Shown: positions 1 to 5,201, counted from the stretch's first letter. The stretch: 6,163 bases of DNA from CAYHPY01 sp964358485 (GCA_964358485.1 CAYHPY010000159.1:1-6163); one strand, 5' to 3'. Notes: generated by a model not told the origin, from the sequence alone. Numbers and translations: made by a program.

Positions 1-76
1 GCGCCTTGCTGACCCGCGCCTCAAGCCGTTCCGACCGGGAGGTCTTCCCCGGCGTATTCATTTCCGTCGTCAACAT
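1..76 (-). CDS. Partial DUF1778/TacA-like ribbon-helix-helix antitoxin (N-terminus only)
   Basis: Reading leftwards from an ATG at 76-74, 25 codons are visible before the window ends, and no stop is met. The start is supported by a GGGAGG Shine-Dalgarno sequence (plus-strand 82-87) five bases upstream and by a well-formed promoter and operator behind it. The residues KTSRSERLEARVSKA (11-25) match the usual opening of DUF1778 antitoxins, where a basic strand with the pattern R-L-E-A-R-V leads into the ribbon-helix-helix DNA-binding fold. Members of this family neutralise a GNAT acetyltransferase toxin (TacT type) that acetylates aminoacyl-tRNA, and repress their own operon. The toxin would lie to the left, outside the window; its presence is inferred. 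With only 25 residues the family call is moderate, but the operator in the promoter supports a DNA-binding autorepressor. Confidence 0.62.
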   Translation of the reverse strand, partial: MLTTEMNTPGKTSRSERLEARVSKA

Positions 77-102
77 GGCTGCCTCCCGTTTCTACTGATT
101 CC

Positions 103-131
103 AGTGTACGGCAATATGCCGTACAAGTCAA
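103..131 (-). promoter_or_regulatory. Promoter of the antitoxin gene, sigma-70 type
   Basis: On the minus strand TTGACT (plus 126-131) is followed after exactly 17 bases by TACACT (plus 103-108). The expected transcription start lies near 96, leaving a leader of about 20 bases that includes the GGGAGG ribosome-binding site before the ATG at 76. The -35 box matches five of six consensus bases and the -10 box four of six. Confidence 0.6.
105..125. promoter_or_regulatory. Perfect 9-bp inverted repeat, likely operator of the antitoxin operon
   Basis: The arms TGTACGGCA (105-113) and TGCCGTACA (117-125) are perfect reverse complements around the spacer ATA. The repeat covers the space between the -35 and -10 boxes, so a bound protein would block RNA polymerase. 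This is the expected place for autoregulation by a ribbon-helix-helix antitoxin. A perfect 18-base match placed here is unlikely by chance; which protein binds it is inferred. Confidence 0.7.
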
Positions 132-182
132 AAGAAAAGCGGCTCTTCCAGGTTTCGATTGCCGGCCGCTCCGGAACCAGGC

Positions 183-222
183 AAAAAAATGCCCTGGAGG
201 ATATTGCCCCATCCCCCAGGGC
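183..222 (-). terminator. Rho-independent terminator downstream of the Gly-rich PEP-CTERM gene
   Basis: In the minus-strand RNA the arms GCCCUGGGGGAU and AUCCUCCAGGGC pair over 12 positions (11 Watson-Crick and one G-U) around an 8-base loop, and are followed by AUUUUUUUG. The stem is GC-rich and the U-run (complement of 183-189) starts one base after it: a textbook intrinsic terminator. It lies about 165 bases after the stop at 388; no other minus-strand gene lies between, so it most likely ends that transcript. A related hairpin occurs at 3384-3414. Confidence 0.85.
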
Positions 223-292
223 GAATCAAAGAGCCAAGCTGTCTTGCCGTTTCTGGCGGGGTGTCGGAAGAGTCCCAATCCGGCCCAGAACA

Positions 293-373
293 CGTCATTC
301 CCGCGCAAGCGGGAATCCAGAAATCATTGAATTCGCAAGCGCTGGATTCCCGATAGGAACCTCGGGAATGACG
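293..373. repeat. Nested palindromic intergenic repeat, copy 1
   Basis: The 81-base element begins with CGTCATTCCCG (293-303) and ends with its exact complement CGGGAATGACG (363-373). Inside, ATTCCCGC (297-304) and GCGGGAAT (309-316) form a tight hairpin with loop GCAA, and CGGGAATCCAG (310-320) pairs with CTGGATTCCCG (342-352). This is the common 'CGTCATTCCCG...CGGGAATCC' type of short interspersed palindrome seen in many proteobacteria and related groups. It sits in the 3' untranslated part of the preceding gene, between its stop and its terminator. A second copy lies at 1808-1872. Confidence 0.8.
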
Positions 374-387
374 GAAAGAGCGTTCTT

Positions 388-1128
388 TCAAGCCCTGCCG
401 GCCATCCTTTTCCGGCCCCACAAAGCAAGCCCTGCGAGCCCCGCACCGAGGAGGAGGATGGTGGACGGCTCGGGGATGGCGGGAGGAGGCTGATAGTATT
501 GATGTCCGCATCCGGGATAATGCTGGTGGCCGCCCCCGTAGCCGTAGCCGCCTCCGCCGTAATTGTTGCCCCCACCTCCATAGTTGCCGCCGCCACCGCC
601 GCCGTAGTTCCCACCGCCTCCCTGCTGTCCTCCATATCCGCCTTGTTGCCCGTATCCGCGGGCGTAGTTCTGCCCCTGCGGACCCCCGGCTTGATATGTT
701 TGATACCCACTCGGCGGGAGCGGTTTGACGTACCCGCCTCCCCCGGCGTAGTTCTGGCCCTGTCCCACGCCTGCTTGATACGCTTGGTACCCGCCTCCAG
801 TCTGTGCCTGAGGCTGGACATACCCGCCGCCGTAGCCTGATCCCGACGATCCGCCCTGGCTCGCGGCCGGACTGCCTTGGCTTCCCGAAAACGCCGACGC
901 GGGAGAGACAACGGACGGCGCGGCCGAAGCGGGAGAGACGACCGCCGGTTCCGGCGCCGCCGGCAAGGAGGATCCACCACCCGCCCCCGTCGACGCCGTC
1001 ACAACCGAAGCCGAGAGGAGGATCCAAATCCAAGCTGGGACGATCCCAAGGCTTATGACGCGCCCCATTCCCCGCCCTATGGCGCGGTTGGTGAGTTCAG
1101 GTTTCCGAATTGACAAGAATACGTTCAT
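388..1128 (-). CDS. Gly/Tyr/Gln-rich secreted PEP-CTERM protein
   Basis: A 246-residue protein of unknown function. A hydrophobic export segment lies at about residues 25-45 (ISLGIVPAWIWILLSASVV), then a Ser/Ala/Pro-rich stretch with the duplicated phrase VVSPASA. A low-complexity body (about 93-215) is rich in Gly, Tyr and Gln: it holds two copies of a GYQxYQAGxxQGQNYA unit (about 113 and 141), then GGYGGQQ and NYGGGG runs and a His-rich HQHYPGCGHQYY piece. Residues 219-246 are a PEP-CTERM exosortase signal (PEPSTILLLGAG, then WGRKRMAGRA). The ATG at 1128 has GAGG seven bases upstream; the ATG at 1134 sits too close to that site, and an internal ATG at 1068 (GGCGGGGA before it) would give a shorter signal peptide. 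Such composition suggests a disordered or self-associating surface or matrix protein; that is inference. Confidence 0.82.
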   Translation of the reverse strand: MNVFLSIRKPELTNRAIGRGMGRVISLGIVPAWIWILLSASVVTASTGAGGGSSLPAAPEPAVVSPASAAPSVVSPASAFSGSQGSPAASQGGSSGSGYGGGYVQPQAQTGGGYQAYQAGVGQGQNYAGGGGYVKPLPPSGYQTYQAGGPQGQNYARGYGQQGGYGGQQGGGGNYGGGGGGNYGGGGNNYGGGGYGYGGGHQHYPGCGHQYYQPPPAIPEPSTILLLGAGLAGLALWGRKRMAGRA

Positions 1129-1564
1129 CAACATGCCCTCGCGAACGAGAATGAGTCAACCGCAATGAGGGGAACCTTTGAGATGGATACCACAATTCAT
1201 GCCGCTCTTGCCTCTGACACTCGAACACGTGCCTGGTAGAAAAATGGCGTTTTCCAGCCCAGCAACCGGGCGGGGAATCCGCAACATCAAGGATCCCGAC
1301 ACTCCCAGTTGTACCCGAAAGGAACATCCTGAAATGAGGGGACAACCCGCGGTTCCTTGTCCGCGCACCCCCCCGCCTCGCCCCTCGCCTGCTCAGAGAA
1401 GCGGTCTCCCCTCGGCCCCGACCGCTGTAAAGAAATCCGACACCGACGGCTCCATGCCCCGCGCAAGGATTGGGCGCGGAATGCTCGTCCTGACCGCCTC
1501 TTCTTCCTTCACTTTCTTTCAAGGCGAGGAGAAGACCCGTGTCTCATTGTAAGCCTTTGAAGAA

Positions 1565-1585
1565 CCCCGCCTTGAAAGGGCGGGG
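1565..1585. repeat. GC-rich hairpin, possibly an IS200/IS605-type end relic
   Basis: CCCCGCC (1565-1571) and GGCGGGG (1579-1585) are perfect complements around TTGAAAG. Hairpins of this sequence type are common at the ends of IS200/IS605-family elements carrying tnpB, but no transposase or TnpB remains are visible nearby. The bases CGCCTTGAAAG (1568-1578) are also the exact complement of CTTTCAAGGCG at 1516-1526, so two alternative folds are possible. No U-run follows on either strand, so a terminator is less likely. The IS link is a guess from pattern memory. Confidence 0.35.
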
Positions 1586-1655
1586 ATTCTCCGACCTCTA
1601 AGGTGTTATTCGTTATTTGCATTCGTGCGCCTTGACCCCGCCCCAAGGGGCGCCG

Positions 1656-1687
1656 TGCCTTCGTCCCGACTGACTTCGGGACAGGCA
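1656..1687. repeat. Imperfect hairpin, 12 bp with a 2-base bulge
   Basis: TGCCT (1656-1660) pairs with AGGCA (1683-1687), and GTCCCGA (1663-1669) pairs with TCGGGAC (1676-1682); TC at 1661-1662 is bulged and CTGACT forms the loop. Immediately upstream is the small palindrome CCCCAAGGGG (1641-1650). No coding or transcript context explains it; it looks like another interspersed repeat. Confidence 0.5.
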
Positions 1688-1807
1688 GGGGGATCGCGGC
1701 GCACTTTGCGGTTCAAGAAAAAGGCCCTGGGGCGATTCGTGGCTGTGTTCGAGCCAACCTATCGCTTGCCGCTAGTCTGGTGTCCCACAAGTCCGTTTAC
1801 TTTTTCT

Positions 1808-1872
1808 GTCATTCCCGGCTTGACCCGGAATCCAGTCATTGTGGTCCGGATTCCCGCCTGCGCGGGAATGAC
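1808..1872. repeat. Nested palindromic intergenic repeat, copy 2
   Basis: The ends GTCATTCCCG (1808-1817) and CGGGAATGAC (1863-1872) are exact complements, and the right part holds ATTCCCGC-CTGC-GCGGGAAT (1850-1869). The ends are the same as those of the element at 293-373, with a different centre and a length of 65 rather than 81 bases. The shared ends with diverged middles are typical of this class of mobile palindromic repeat. Confidence 0.75.
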
Positions 1873-2096
1873 GGCATACTCCAAGCAAGGAAGCGCTGTG
1901 AACACTACTATGCGAGTACATTAGCACCATTCATGCCACTATTTCAGAGCGCAACATCTTGATTTTACAGGAGGAATTTGACGGAAAAATGGGCTTCCAA
2001 AATGTGTAAAACATTCCGACGATTTTCGGGGATTTTGGGAACGAAGAGCGAAAAAGGTGAAGGAATTCCGACAGTGCCTCAATTGCGGTATTCTGA

Positions 2097-2400
2097 AGCC
2101 TGCAACGCGCAGGGAAAACCTGCCCGCTCCAACGCCTCTTCCCGAGGGCAGACTACATCCTGCTCGAAGACCCGGACGTCGTTGCGCGCCTGCGCACCGA
2201 TCCCCAGGGCTTCCTCGACGGCGTCAAGACCCCCGCCATTCTGGACGAGGTGCAGGATGTGCCCGAGTTGCGGAGCTTAGGAAGTCGCCGTTCCTCGGAG
2301 CGCTGTTCGAGGGTTTTTCGCGGCTAAGATCGCAAAGGCGCAGACAAACCCCGGGAAACGGCGAGAGAGATGGCGGTTCCGCTTTGATCTCCTTATAGCC
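2097..2400 (+). pseudogene. Remnant of an AAA / DUF4143 family ATPase with internal deletion
   Basis: Three frames read in order give pieces of one known protein type. The first (2100-about 2270) reads RAGKT, a remnant of the Walker A loop, then LFPRADYILLEDPDVVARL and AILDEVQDVPEL, the Walker B segment with the usual D-E-V-Q. The second (about 2270-2317) reads SPFLGALFEGF, typical of the C-terminal DUF4143 half. The third (2314 on) reads AAKIAKAQTNPGKRRERWRFR, the continuation of that half. Intact relatives have roughly 380-420 residues; the middle, about half the protein, is missing at the first junction, and a second frame change lies in the T-run at 2314-2318. A stop at 2094-2096 precedes the first piece in frame and no true start remains. 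It faces the HEPN gene tail to tail and cannot give a working ATPase. Confidence 0.78.
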
Positions 2401-2447
2401 GCGCCGGAACCGGCCGACCAGGCCGACGACAACTCAGCGACCGCGGT

Positions 2448-2849
2448 TCAACTCTCCATGCCGGTGAGGCGGGGCTGTATGGTTTGGAGAAACAGGTCGA
2501 TCTCGGCCAGCTCCTGCTCGACGTCCTTGCGCGTGAAGGCCGTGACGAGGCCGTAATCCGACTGTTCGCGGTACTTCTGCAGGCGCGCGAGAAGCTTGGC
2601 GCTTGACGGATCGACGCGGCCTGATTTGACAAAATGGAGACCGAAGAGGTGTTCGAGGCCTTCGTGGCTCCTTGGTTCGAAGCCCTGCGTGTAGAGAAGG
2701 GCCTTGACGTGATGGAACAGAGCGTAGTACGCGCGCGACATGGCGCTTCGATAAAGGCCCTCCTCAACCAGGGCCCGGGCGGCCTTGAGAGCCTCCAAAC
2801 CGGCCTCGATCTCCAGCAGAACGCTTTGCCGGATGTCGGCGGGCGTCAC
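2448..2849 (-). CDS. HEPN domain protein, probable toxin of a HEPN/MNT pair
   Basis: A 133-residue, mostly helical protein. The stretch YRSAMSRAYYALFHHVKALL (33-52) carries the conserved HEPN arginine and histidine (R39 and H46, R-x6-H spacing), SHEGLEHLFGLHFVKSG (61-77) is the typical middle motif, and YREQSDYG (93-100) the C-terminal motif. HEPN toxins of this arrangement are thought to be RNases held in check by the partner nucleotidyltransferase. The R-x4-H-x-Y motif of HepT, whose tyrosine is adenylylated by MntA in Shewanella, is not seen here, so the control mechanism may differ. The start is GTG at 2849, inside the stop of the upstream gene (shared GTGA), with GAAGGGG nine bases before it; the two are therefore translationally coupled. 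It ends 48 bases before the convergent ATPase relic. Confidence 0.85.
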   Translation of the reverse strand: MTPADIRQSVLLEIEAGLEALKAARALVEEGLYRSAMSRAYYALFHHVKALLYTQGFEPRSHEGLEHLFGLHFVKSGRVDPSSAKLLARLQKYREQSDYGLVTAFTRKDVEQELAEIDLFLQTIQPRLTGMES

Positions 2850-3217
2850 AAGATCACCCCTTCGGCGTCCAGTGCGGCCGCGATCCCCCGACCCATCGTC
2901 CGGAGCCTTGCAAGCTCCCCCTCCGAGAGGATAAGCGGGGAGACCGGAATCTCCGTCTCCAGGCGGATCTCGGTGGCAAGATCATAAATATCCCGGCGCA
3001 GGACCAAGTCCTCCTCGGCCAGGATAACGGCGACGTCCACATCCGACTCCTCGTGGCCCTCGCCGCGGGCGCGCGAGCCGAACAGGACCAGTCGCAGGAT
3101 CCGGCTTCCGTACCGGGAGCGGAGAGCGGCCGAGAAATCCCTGAGGGCGTCGCGCTCGACAGAGCTCAGCCACGGGAGGGGCGGTGACGGCGCGGATCTA
3201 CTCTTGACCGTTGACAT
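2846..3217 (-). CDS. MNT-domain nucleotidyltransferase, probable antitoxin of the HEPN pair
   Basis: A 123-residue minimal nucleotidyltransferase. LVLFGSRARGEGHEESDVDVAV (43-64, given here as its conserved family pattern G-S-x-A-R-G then S-D-x-D) contains the nucleotide-binding Gly47-Ser48 and the metal-binding aspartates D59 and D61. IPVSPLILSEGE (90-101) is a usual late segment of this group. In characterised HEPN/MNT pairs the MNT protein neutralises the HEPN toxin by transferring AMP groups to it, with ATP as donor; that activity is inferred here. The first ~15 residues are Ser/Pro-rich and precede the conserved domain. The ATG at 3217 has no good ribosome-binding site, but a promoter whose predicted start falls on this codon suggests a leaderless message. 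No other start codon fits before the domain. Confidence 0.86.
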   Translation of the reverse strand: MSTVKSRSAPSPPLPWLSSVERDALRDFSAALRSRYGSRILRLVLFGSRARGEGHEESDVDVAVILAEEDLVLRRDIYDLATEIRLETEIPVSPLILSEGELARLRTMGRGIAAALDAEGVIL

Positions 3218-3223
3218 GAGCGG

Positions 3224-3252
3224 ATTCTACCCCGCCGCGGCGGGGAAAGCAA
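3224..3252 (-). promoter_or_regulatory. Promoter of the MNT-HEPN operon, possibly leaderless
   Basis: On the minus strand TTGCTT (plus 3247-3252) is followed after 17 bases by TAGAAT (plus 3224-3229), a five-of-six match to the -10 consensus. The transcription start expected seven bases later coincides with the A of the ATG at 3217. This would explain why no Shine-Dalgarno sequence is present. The -35 box is weak (TTG only). Confidence 0.5.
3230..3245. promoter_or_regulatory. 16-bp perfect palindrome, candidate operator of the MNT-HEPN operon
   Basis: CCCCGCCGCGGCGGGG is its own reverse complement over all 16 bases and fills the spacer between the predicted -35 and -10 boxes. Toxin-antitoxin operons are commonly autorepressed at such sites. 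Neither the MNT nor the HEPN domain is a classical DNA-binding fold, so the binder could be another regulator, or the site could act as an RNA hairpin on read-through transcripts from the right. Confidence 0.5.
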
Positions 3253-3383
3253 ACGGACGAGGCCCTGAGCATGAACTCGGTTGGCCAGCGGCAGGCTTGG
3301 GGGAGATGGAAGATGCCGTTTTTCAAGAGCCCGGCAAGTGCCGTCTCTTGCCAGGCCTCCCCTGTCTCGGCCAAGAGAAGACT

Positions 3384-3414
3384 GCCCCGGAGGATCGTTC
3401 CAATCCCCCAGGGC
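3384..3414 (-). terminator. Terminator-like hairpin after the metalloprotease gene
   Basis: In minus-strand RNA the arms GCCCUGGGGGAU and AUCCUCCGGGGC pair over 12 positions with two G-U pairs and a 7-base loop, followed by the pyrimidine-rich AGUCUUCUCUUGG. It starts 27 bases after the stop at 3442. The first arm is identical to that of the terminator at 183-222 and the second differs by one base, so the two share an origin; the U-run is weaker here. Confidence 0.65.
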
Positions 3415-3441
3415 CAGAGTGAGAATCCAAGCTTTCTGCGG

Positions 3442-4317
3442 TTACGACTTGCAGGCCATCCTCTTCCTTCCCCAGAACCCCAGGCCAACCAATCCCGCGC
3501 CGAGGAGGAGGATCGTGGAGGGCTCGGGGATGGGAGAGGCAAGGGGATACAATGTCGAGATCCCGGCGACATCATCTGGAGAAGGACTCCGCCGGACACC
3601 TTGATAGTAGGCATACATCGCCGCTTCAGTATCCGCGCTATGATCCAATCCCAAGGCGTGGCCGATCTCATGAAACGCCACTGTTTCGATGTCGATGTCG
3701 CTCCCGTCAACGTTCCACGCGAAGTAATCGTTGAAGTAGATCTCGGCCATGGCGAAATCATCGTACCCGTCCCCGTCGGCGTCCAGAAGCCCGTTCGGCC
3801 CGACCGGATCGCCGGGGCCGGGAACAAACCCAAAGATCCACGTCACGCCAAGGATGGACGTCCCGCCTCCCAAATCGTCAAAGAAACTCTGGGGAAGCCA
3901 TCCGCCGAGGATGACGTTTGCGTAGAAGAGCGTAGCTCCAAGGTCCGGCGTTCCCGCCCCAGCCCAGCTGTTGTCCCAGACATCGTAATTGCCCCCGTCA
4001 TCCGGCCGCTGGGTCAGGGCGATGTCGGCCGAGGGGACCGCGTCCCATGAATTGAAGGCATTCACAAGAGCAGTCCCCACCTGGCCAGCGCTCAGTCCAC
4101 CGTCGTTCGTGAAGTCGCTCCCGTCGACGAAGTATGAAATGTCGGTGTTGCCGCCGGTCTGAAAGATAGGCCGGTTCCACTTGAATCCAGTCAGAGAGAA
4201 ATAGAGAGGAGTGGGCTTGCTCAGAGCGGGGAGCGGCGCGGCGAGCGCCGTAATCGCTCCGCCGAATGGCGCCACGCAAACGAGAACAAACCCAAGAAAA
4301 AGCTTCCATGCCTTCAT
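3442..4317 (-). CDS. Matrixin-like zinc metalloprotease with PEP-CTERM sorting signal
   Basis: A 291-residue secreted protease. Residues 1-26 are a Sec signal peptide (MKAWKLFLGFVLVCVAP...LAAP). HEIGHALGLDHS (216-227) is the zinc site with ligands H216, H220 and H226 and catalytic E217, and M234 in AAMYAYY is the probable Met-turn: the pattern of metzincins, closest to the M10 matrixins, as is the later DDVAGISTLYP (248-258). DADGDGYDD (179-187) looks like a calcium-binding loop. No cysteine-switch propeptide is visible, unlike animal matrixins. Residues 264-291 are the exosortase signal (PEPSTILLLGAG ... WGRKRMACKS). The ATG at 4317 is set by GGAGGA six bases upstream (plus 4324-4329); a longer frame reaches 4398 but lacks this. 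It would act at the cell surface or in the matrix, perhaps on other exported proteins; the substrate is unknown. Confidence 0.9.
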   Translation of the reverse strand: MKAWKLFLGFVLVCVAPFGGAITALAAPLPALSKPTPLYFSLTGFKWNRPIFQTGGNTDISYFVDGSDFTNDGGLSAGQVGTALVNAFNSWDAVPSADIALTQRPDDGGNYDVWDNSWAGAGTPDLGATLFYANVILGGWLPQSFFDDLGGGTSILGVTWIFGFVPGPGDPVGPNGLLDADGDGYDDFAMAEIYFNDYFAWNVDGSDIDIETVAFHEIGHALGLDHSADTEAAMYAYYQGVRRSPSPDDVAGISTLYPLASPIPEPSTILLLGAGLVGLGFWGRKRMACKS

Positions 4318-4402
4318 CGCGGTTCCTCCCTGATGGACAACGGATATCTTTGGCCAAGGCCGAGACCAGCGGGCCGCCCGGTTTGGGCCGCCACACAAGG
4401 AA

Positions 4403-4440
4403 GCGGGCCGAACGGCGAATGAAGCCGCCGTTCAGCCCGC
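4403..4440 (-). terminator. Long hairpin after the 4478-5110 gene
   Basis: Arms 4403-4418 and 4425-4440 pair over 16 positions around a 6-base loop. Two positions (4409/4434 and 4418/4425) are C-A mismatches in plus-strand RNA but G-U pairs in minus-strand RNA, which indicates that the minus transcript is the functional one. It starts 37 bases after the stop at 4478. No U-run follows, so it may stop transcription with Rho or protect the mRNA end rather than act as a full intrinsic terminator. Confidence 0.55.
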
Positions 4441-4477
4441 GCCTGGATTGCTGTGTACACGTAGCCGTGCGTCGCGG

Positions 4478-5110
4478 CTATCCCTTCATCCTCTTCCTGC
4501 CCCACAGTCCCAGCCCCGCGAGCCCCGCGCCGAGGAGAAGGATCGTGGAGGGCTCAGGAACGGCGGGGCCGACATTGGTGTTGACATTGACGTTATCAAA
4601 CTGGCCCCACCCGTTATCGTTGGCCACCGTGACCCACACCACGCTGTCCAAAGCCACTCGATTGAAAAGGAAGGTTTGTAGACCGACCAACCCGTCGAGC
4701 GTTACGTTTTGGGTGACACTCCCTCCACCGGTATAGTTGAACGTAAACTGTATCGTTGAGGGTACGCCGGTATTGTAAACATCGGCCAAATCAATGGAGT
4801 TGAAGTCAAACGATCCGCCGCCCAGCTCGGTCATCGTTGTGGTTGTATAGCCATAGTTGACGAATACCGCTGCGAATCCGGGATCAGCTTGGAACGAACT
4901 ATTCCGACCCCAGACACCCAAGCCATAAGGCGTGCCTTGGCTATTGCTGAAGAAATAGCCGTCGGCAGTCACCGGGTTGACTTGATGATAGAAGTCATCA
5001 TGAGCGAGCTCGTTGAAGTCAATGACTAATGCACTTGCTTGGCTGACGGACAAGAACAACACCGAAGCGAGCACACACAGCACACTTCCTAGACTACGGA
5101 GCACCATCAT
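4478..5110 (-). CDS. Secreted beta-rich PEP-CTERM protein of unknown function
   Basis: A 210-residue protein with a signal peptide at about 1-27 (VLRSLGSVLCVLASVLFLSV, then SASA before the mature start ALVIDFNELAHDD). The body alternates short Thr/Asn/Gly-rich strands: VIDFNELAHDD, YFFSNSQG, GGGSFDFNSIDLADVY, IQFTFNYTGGGSVTQNVTLDG, LQTFLFNRVALDSVVWVTV, and GQFDNVNV near the end. This order is typical of a frequent PEP-CTERM family with a jelly-roll-like fold resembling carbohydrate-binding modules; the fold and any sugar binding are inference. Residues 185-210 are the sorting signal (PEPSTILLLGAG ... WGRKRMKG). Three starts follow each other: GTG 5113, ATG 5110 and ATG 5107; the G-rich run before them (complement of 5117-5124) is best spaced for 5110. 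A hairpin at 4403-4440 follows the gene. Confidence 0.83.
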   Translation of the reverse strand: MMVLRSLGSVLCVLASVLFLSVSQASALVIDFNELAHDDFYHQVNPVTADGYFFSNSQGTPYGLGVWGRNSSFQADPGFAAVFVNYGYTTTTMTELGGGSFDFNSIDLADVYNTGVPSTIQFTFNYTGGGSVTQNVTLDGLVGLQTFLFNRVALDSVVWVTVANDNGWGQFDNVNVNTNVGPAVPEPSTILLLGAGLAGLGLWGRKRMKG

Positions 5111-5146
5111 CACTTGCCCCCCCCGTTGACGCGCCGCTTTTCAAAG

Positions 5147-5201
5147 CTGATAGCGCCAGCGCGGCAAACTGCGGCGCTATCAGACCTGGCCGCTCGCCAG
5201 G
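5147..5201 (-). terminator. Two tandem hairpins between two PEP-CTERM genes
   Basis: CTGATAGCGCC (5147-5157) and GGCGCTATCAG (5173-5183) are perfect 11-base complements, and CCTGGC (5185-5190) and GCCAGG (5196-5201) form a second short hairpin with loop CGCTC. They lie between the stop at 5215 and the start at 5110. Neither is followed by a U-run, so they may be a Rho-assisted terminator, an mRNA stabiliser, or an element in the leader of the next gene. Confidence 0.5.

Larger units (their letters stand above)
1129..2096. other. Long non-coding stretch with scattered hairpins
   Basis: No reading frame here has a good start, codon pattern or recognisable protein. What can be seen is a direct repeat AATGAGGGGA (1164-1173 and 1333-1342), a hairpin at 1565-1585 with a related inverted repeat at 1516-1526, a long hairpin at 1656-1687 and a palindromic repeat at 1808-1872. 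An AGGAGG (1969-1974) followed by a TTG at 1978 opens a 100-codon frame, but the spacing is only three bases and the frame runs into the ATPase relic in the wrong phase. The stretch reads as accumulated debris and repeats, though a small RNA cannot be excluded. Confidence 0.6.

Noticed and set aside
293..373. CRISPR-like repeat
   Set aside because: Only two dispersed copies with different centres and no regular spacers; they are nested palindromes, not an array.
128..1033. Minus-strand 301-codon frame overlapping the Gly-rich PEP-CTERM gene, and further long frames on both strands there
   Set aside because: They are by-products of the GC-rich repetitive sequence: Arg-rich translations, no ribosome-binding site, no known motif. 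The 388-1128 frame has the signal peptide and the sorting tail.
1129..1260. Sigma-54 promoter before the Gly-rich gene (GGCACG near 1230)
   Set aside because: PEP-CTERM genes can be under sigma-54 control, but no GG-N10-GC pair with the right bases is present here or before the other PEP-CTERM genes that I checked.
1164..1342. Direct repeat AATGAGGGGA as the ends of a small mobile element
   Set aside because: Ten bases only, no inverted ends and no coding content between them; chance or an old relic cannot be told apart.
1097..1522. Minus-strand 141-codon frame in the empty stretch
   Set aside because: Composition is Arg/Gly-rich without any recognisable fold or ribosome-binding site, and it overlaps the start of the 1128 gene.
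1625..1924. Small plus-strand protein ending in IPACAGMTA
   Set aside because: That phrase is the usual chance translation of the CGTCATTCCCG-type palindromic repeat.
1978..2280. TTG-started frame behind an AGGAGG
   Set aside because: Spacing of three bases is poor and the frame is out of phase with the ATPase remnants it crosses; codon use looks random.
3271..4050. Long plus-strand frame opposite the metalloprotease
   Set aside because: It has no start signal or domain, and its recurring APRRRIVEGSG-like phrase is only the antisense of the conserved PEP-CTERM tail.
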